DNA from: CAZMGG01 sp964565715
Lineage (GTDB): Bacteria > Planctomycetota > UBA1135 > UBA2386
Reading direction: 5' to 3'
DNA length: 21,314 nt
Assembly (NCBI GenBank): GCA_964565715.1
Contig: CAZMGG010000101.1
Span: forward strand, 1 to 21,314
A program made the position numbers and the translations under genes. This document shows, piece after piece, positions 21,125 to 21,314 of this stretch. The notes below the pieces were generated by a model. It did not search any database. It saw only the letters and a program-made list of their open reading frames with translations, and was not told the DNA's origin. Numbering within the stretch: position 1 is the first letter of the stretch; each line of letters starts with the position of its first letter.

Positions 21125-21314
21125 TCAGAACATCGCCAGGCAGTACTCGTCATCGCCGGCGTCCTGGATCCGCCGGGGCTTGAGGGTGACCTGCAGCGTG
21201 GCCACGCCGTCGGCGTCGCCGTCGCTGATCTCCGTGACCTGGCACTTCGGAGCGGCGATCGCCAGCGTGTTGCCGGCGGTGCGGCCAGCCCACGTGCCAG
21301 CGCCGTTGCCGCCG
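21125..21314 (-). CDS. Tail tube (major tail) protein, N-terminal part cut off by window edge
   Basis: Only the last 62 residues are visible. They read through AGNTLAIAAPKCQVTEISDG and GVATLQVTLKPRRIQD and end DDEYCLAMF. This is the typical C-terminal pattern of a phage tail tube protein with alternating beta strands. The position directly before the G/GT chaperone supports the call. The remainder, including the start and promoter of the late operon, lies beyond the right edge. Confidence 0.7.
   Translation of the reverse strand, partial: GGNGAGTWAGRTAGNTLAIAAPKCQVTEISDGDADGVATLQVTLKPRRIQDAGDDEYCLAMF

Noticed and set aside
1..21314. CRISPR arrays, insertion sequences and rRNA genes
   Set aside because: No spaced short repeats, transposase-like proteins with terminal inverted repeats or rRNA-like segments were seen on either strand.

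Overview
The window looks like part of a temperate, lambda-like (long, flexible-tailed) phage or prophage of a GC-rich Gram-negative bacterium. By eye the GC content is clearly high and almost every codon ends in G or C. A lipoprotein signal, a lipobox-bearing lysis-type protein and a lambda-type tail-tip set (gpL-, gpK- and gpJ-like) point to a Gram-negative host. The host species cannot be named from the sequence. Both ends are cut: the integrase runs off the left edge and the tail tube gene off the right edge. Head, packaging, replication and endolysin genes are not in view.

Left part (1-3513, minus strand): a compact early operon read leftward. Its cistrons are a candidate small membrane ORF, a J-domain protein, an unknown protein, an AlpA/excisionase-type HTH protein, a ParB-like protein with a cysteine cluster, and the integrase. 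All five junctions are 4-base ATGA or GTGA overlaps, so the operon is probably translationally coupled down to the integrase. An initiator-type tRNA (anticodon CAU) lies on the same strand near its start, inside the first candidate ORF.

Switch and lysogeny region (3514-5526): a perfect 18-bp palindrome within an array of half-sites separates the leftward operon from a rightward Cro/CI-type repressor. Downstream of the repressor are four small genes, two with membrane segments and one lipoprotein, that are likely expressed in the lysogen. A terminator closes this unit. A 281-base gene-free stretch with several strong inverted repeats follows, ending at a plus-strand tRNA with anticodon GUC on an Arg-tRNA-like body.

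Right part (21314 back to 6015, minus strand): the late tail operon in canonical order. It runs tail tube end, tail assembly chaperone G with a -1 frameshift product GT, tape measure, a large distal-tail protein with an M-like end, L-like iron-sulfur tail-tip protein, K-like NlpC/P60 protein, and J-like central hub with fused beta-grasp and FN3-like domains. Four fibre or accessory structural genes follow, then a membrane/coiled-coil protein, a right-handed beta-helix tailspike, a holin-like protein fused to a lipobox segment, and a last small gene.

The most interesting points are the textbook G/GT frameshift cassette with a DnaJ-type zinc motif in its T part, the two unusual tRNAs with altered elbow contacts (one embedded in an open frame), the structured region 5563-5843, the holin/lipoprotein fusion, the half Fe-S motif copied onto the K-like protein, and the fully overlapping early operon containing ParB-like and J-domain proteins.
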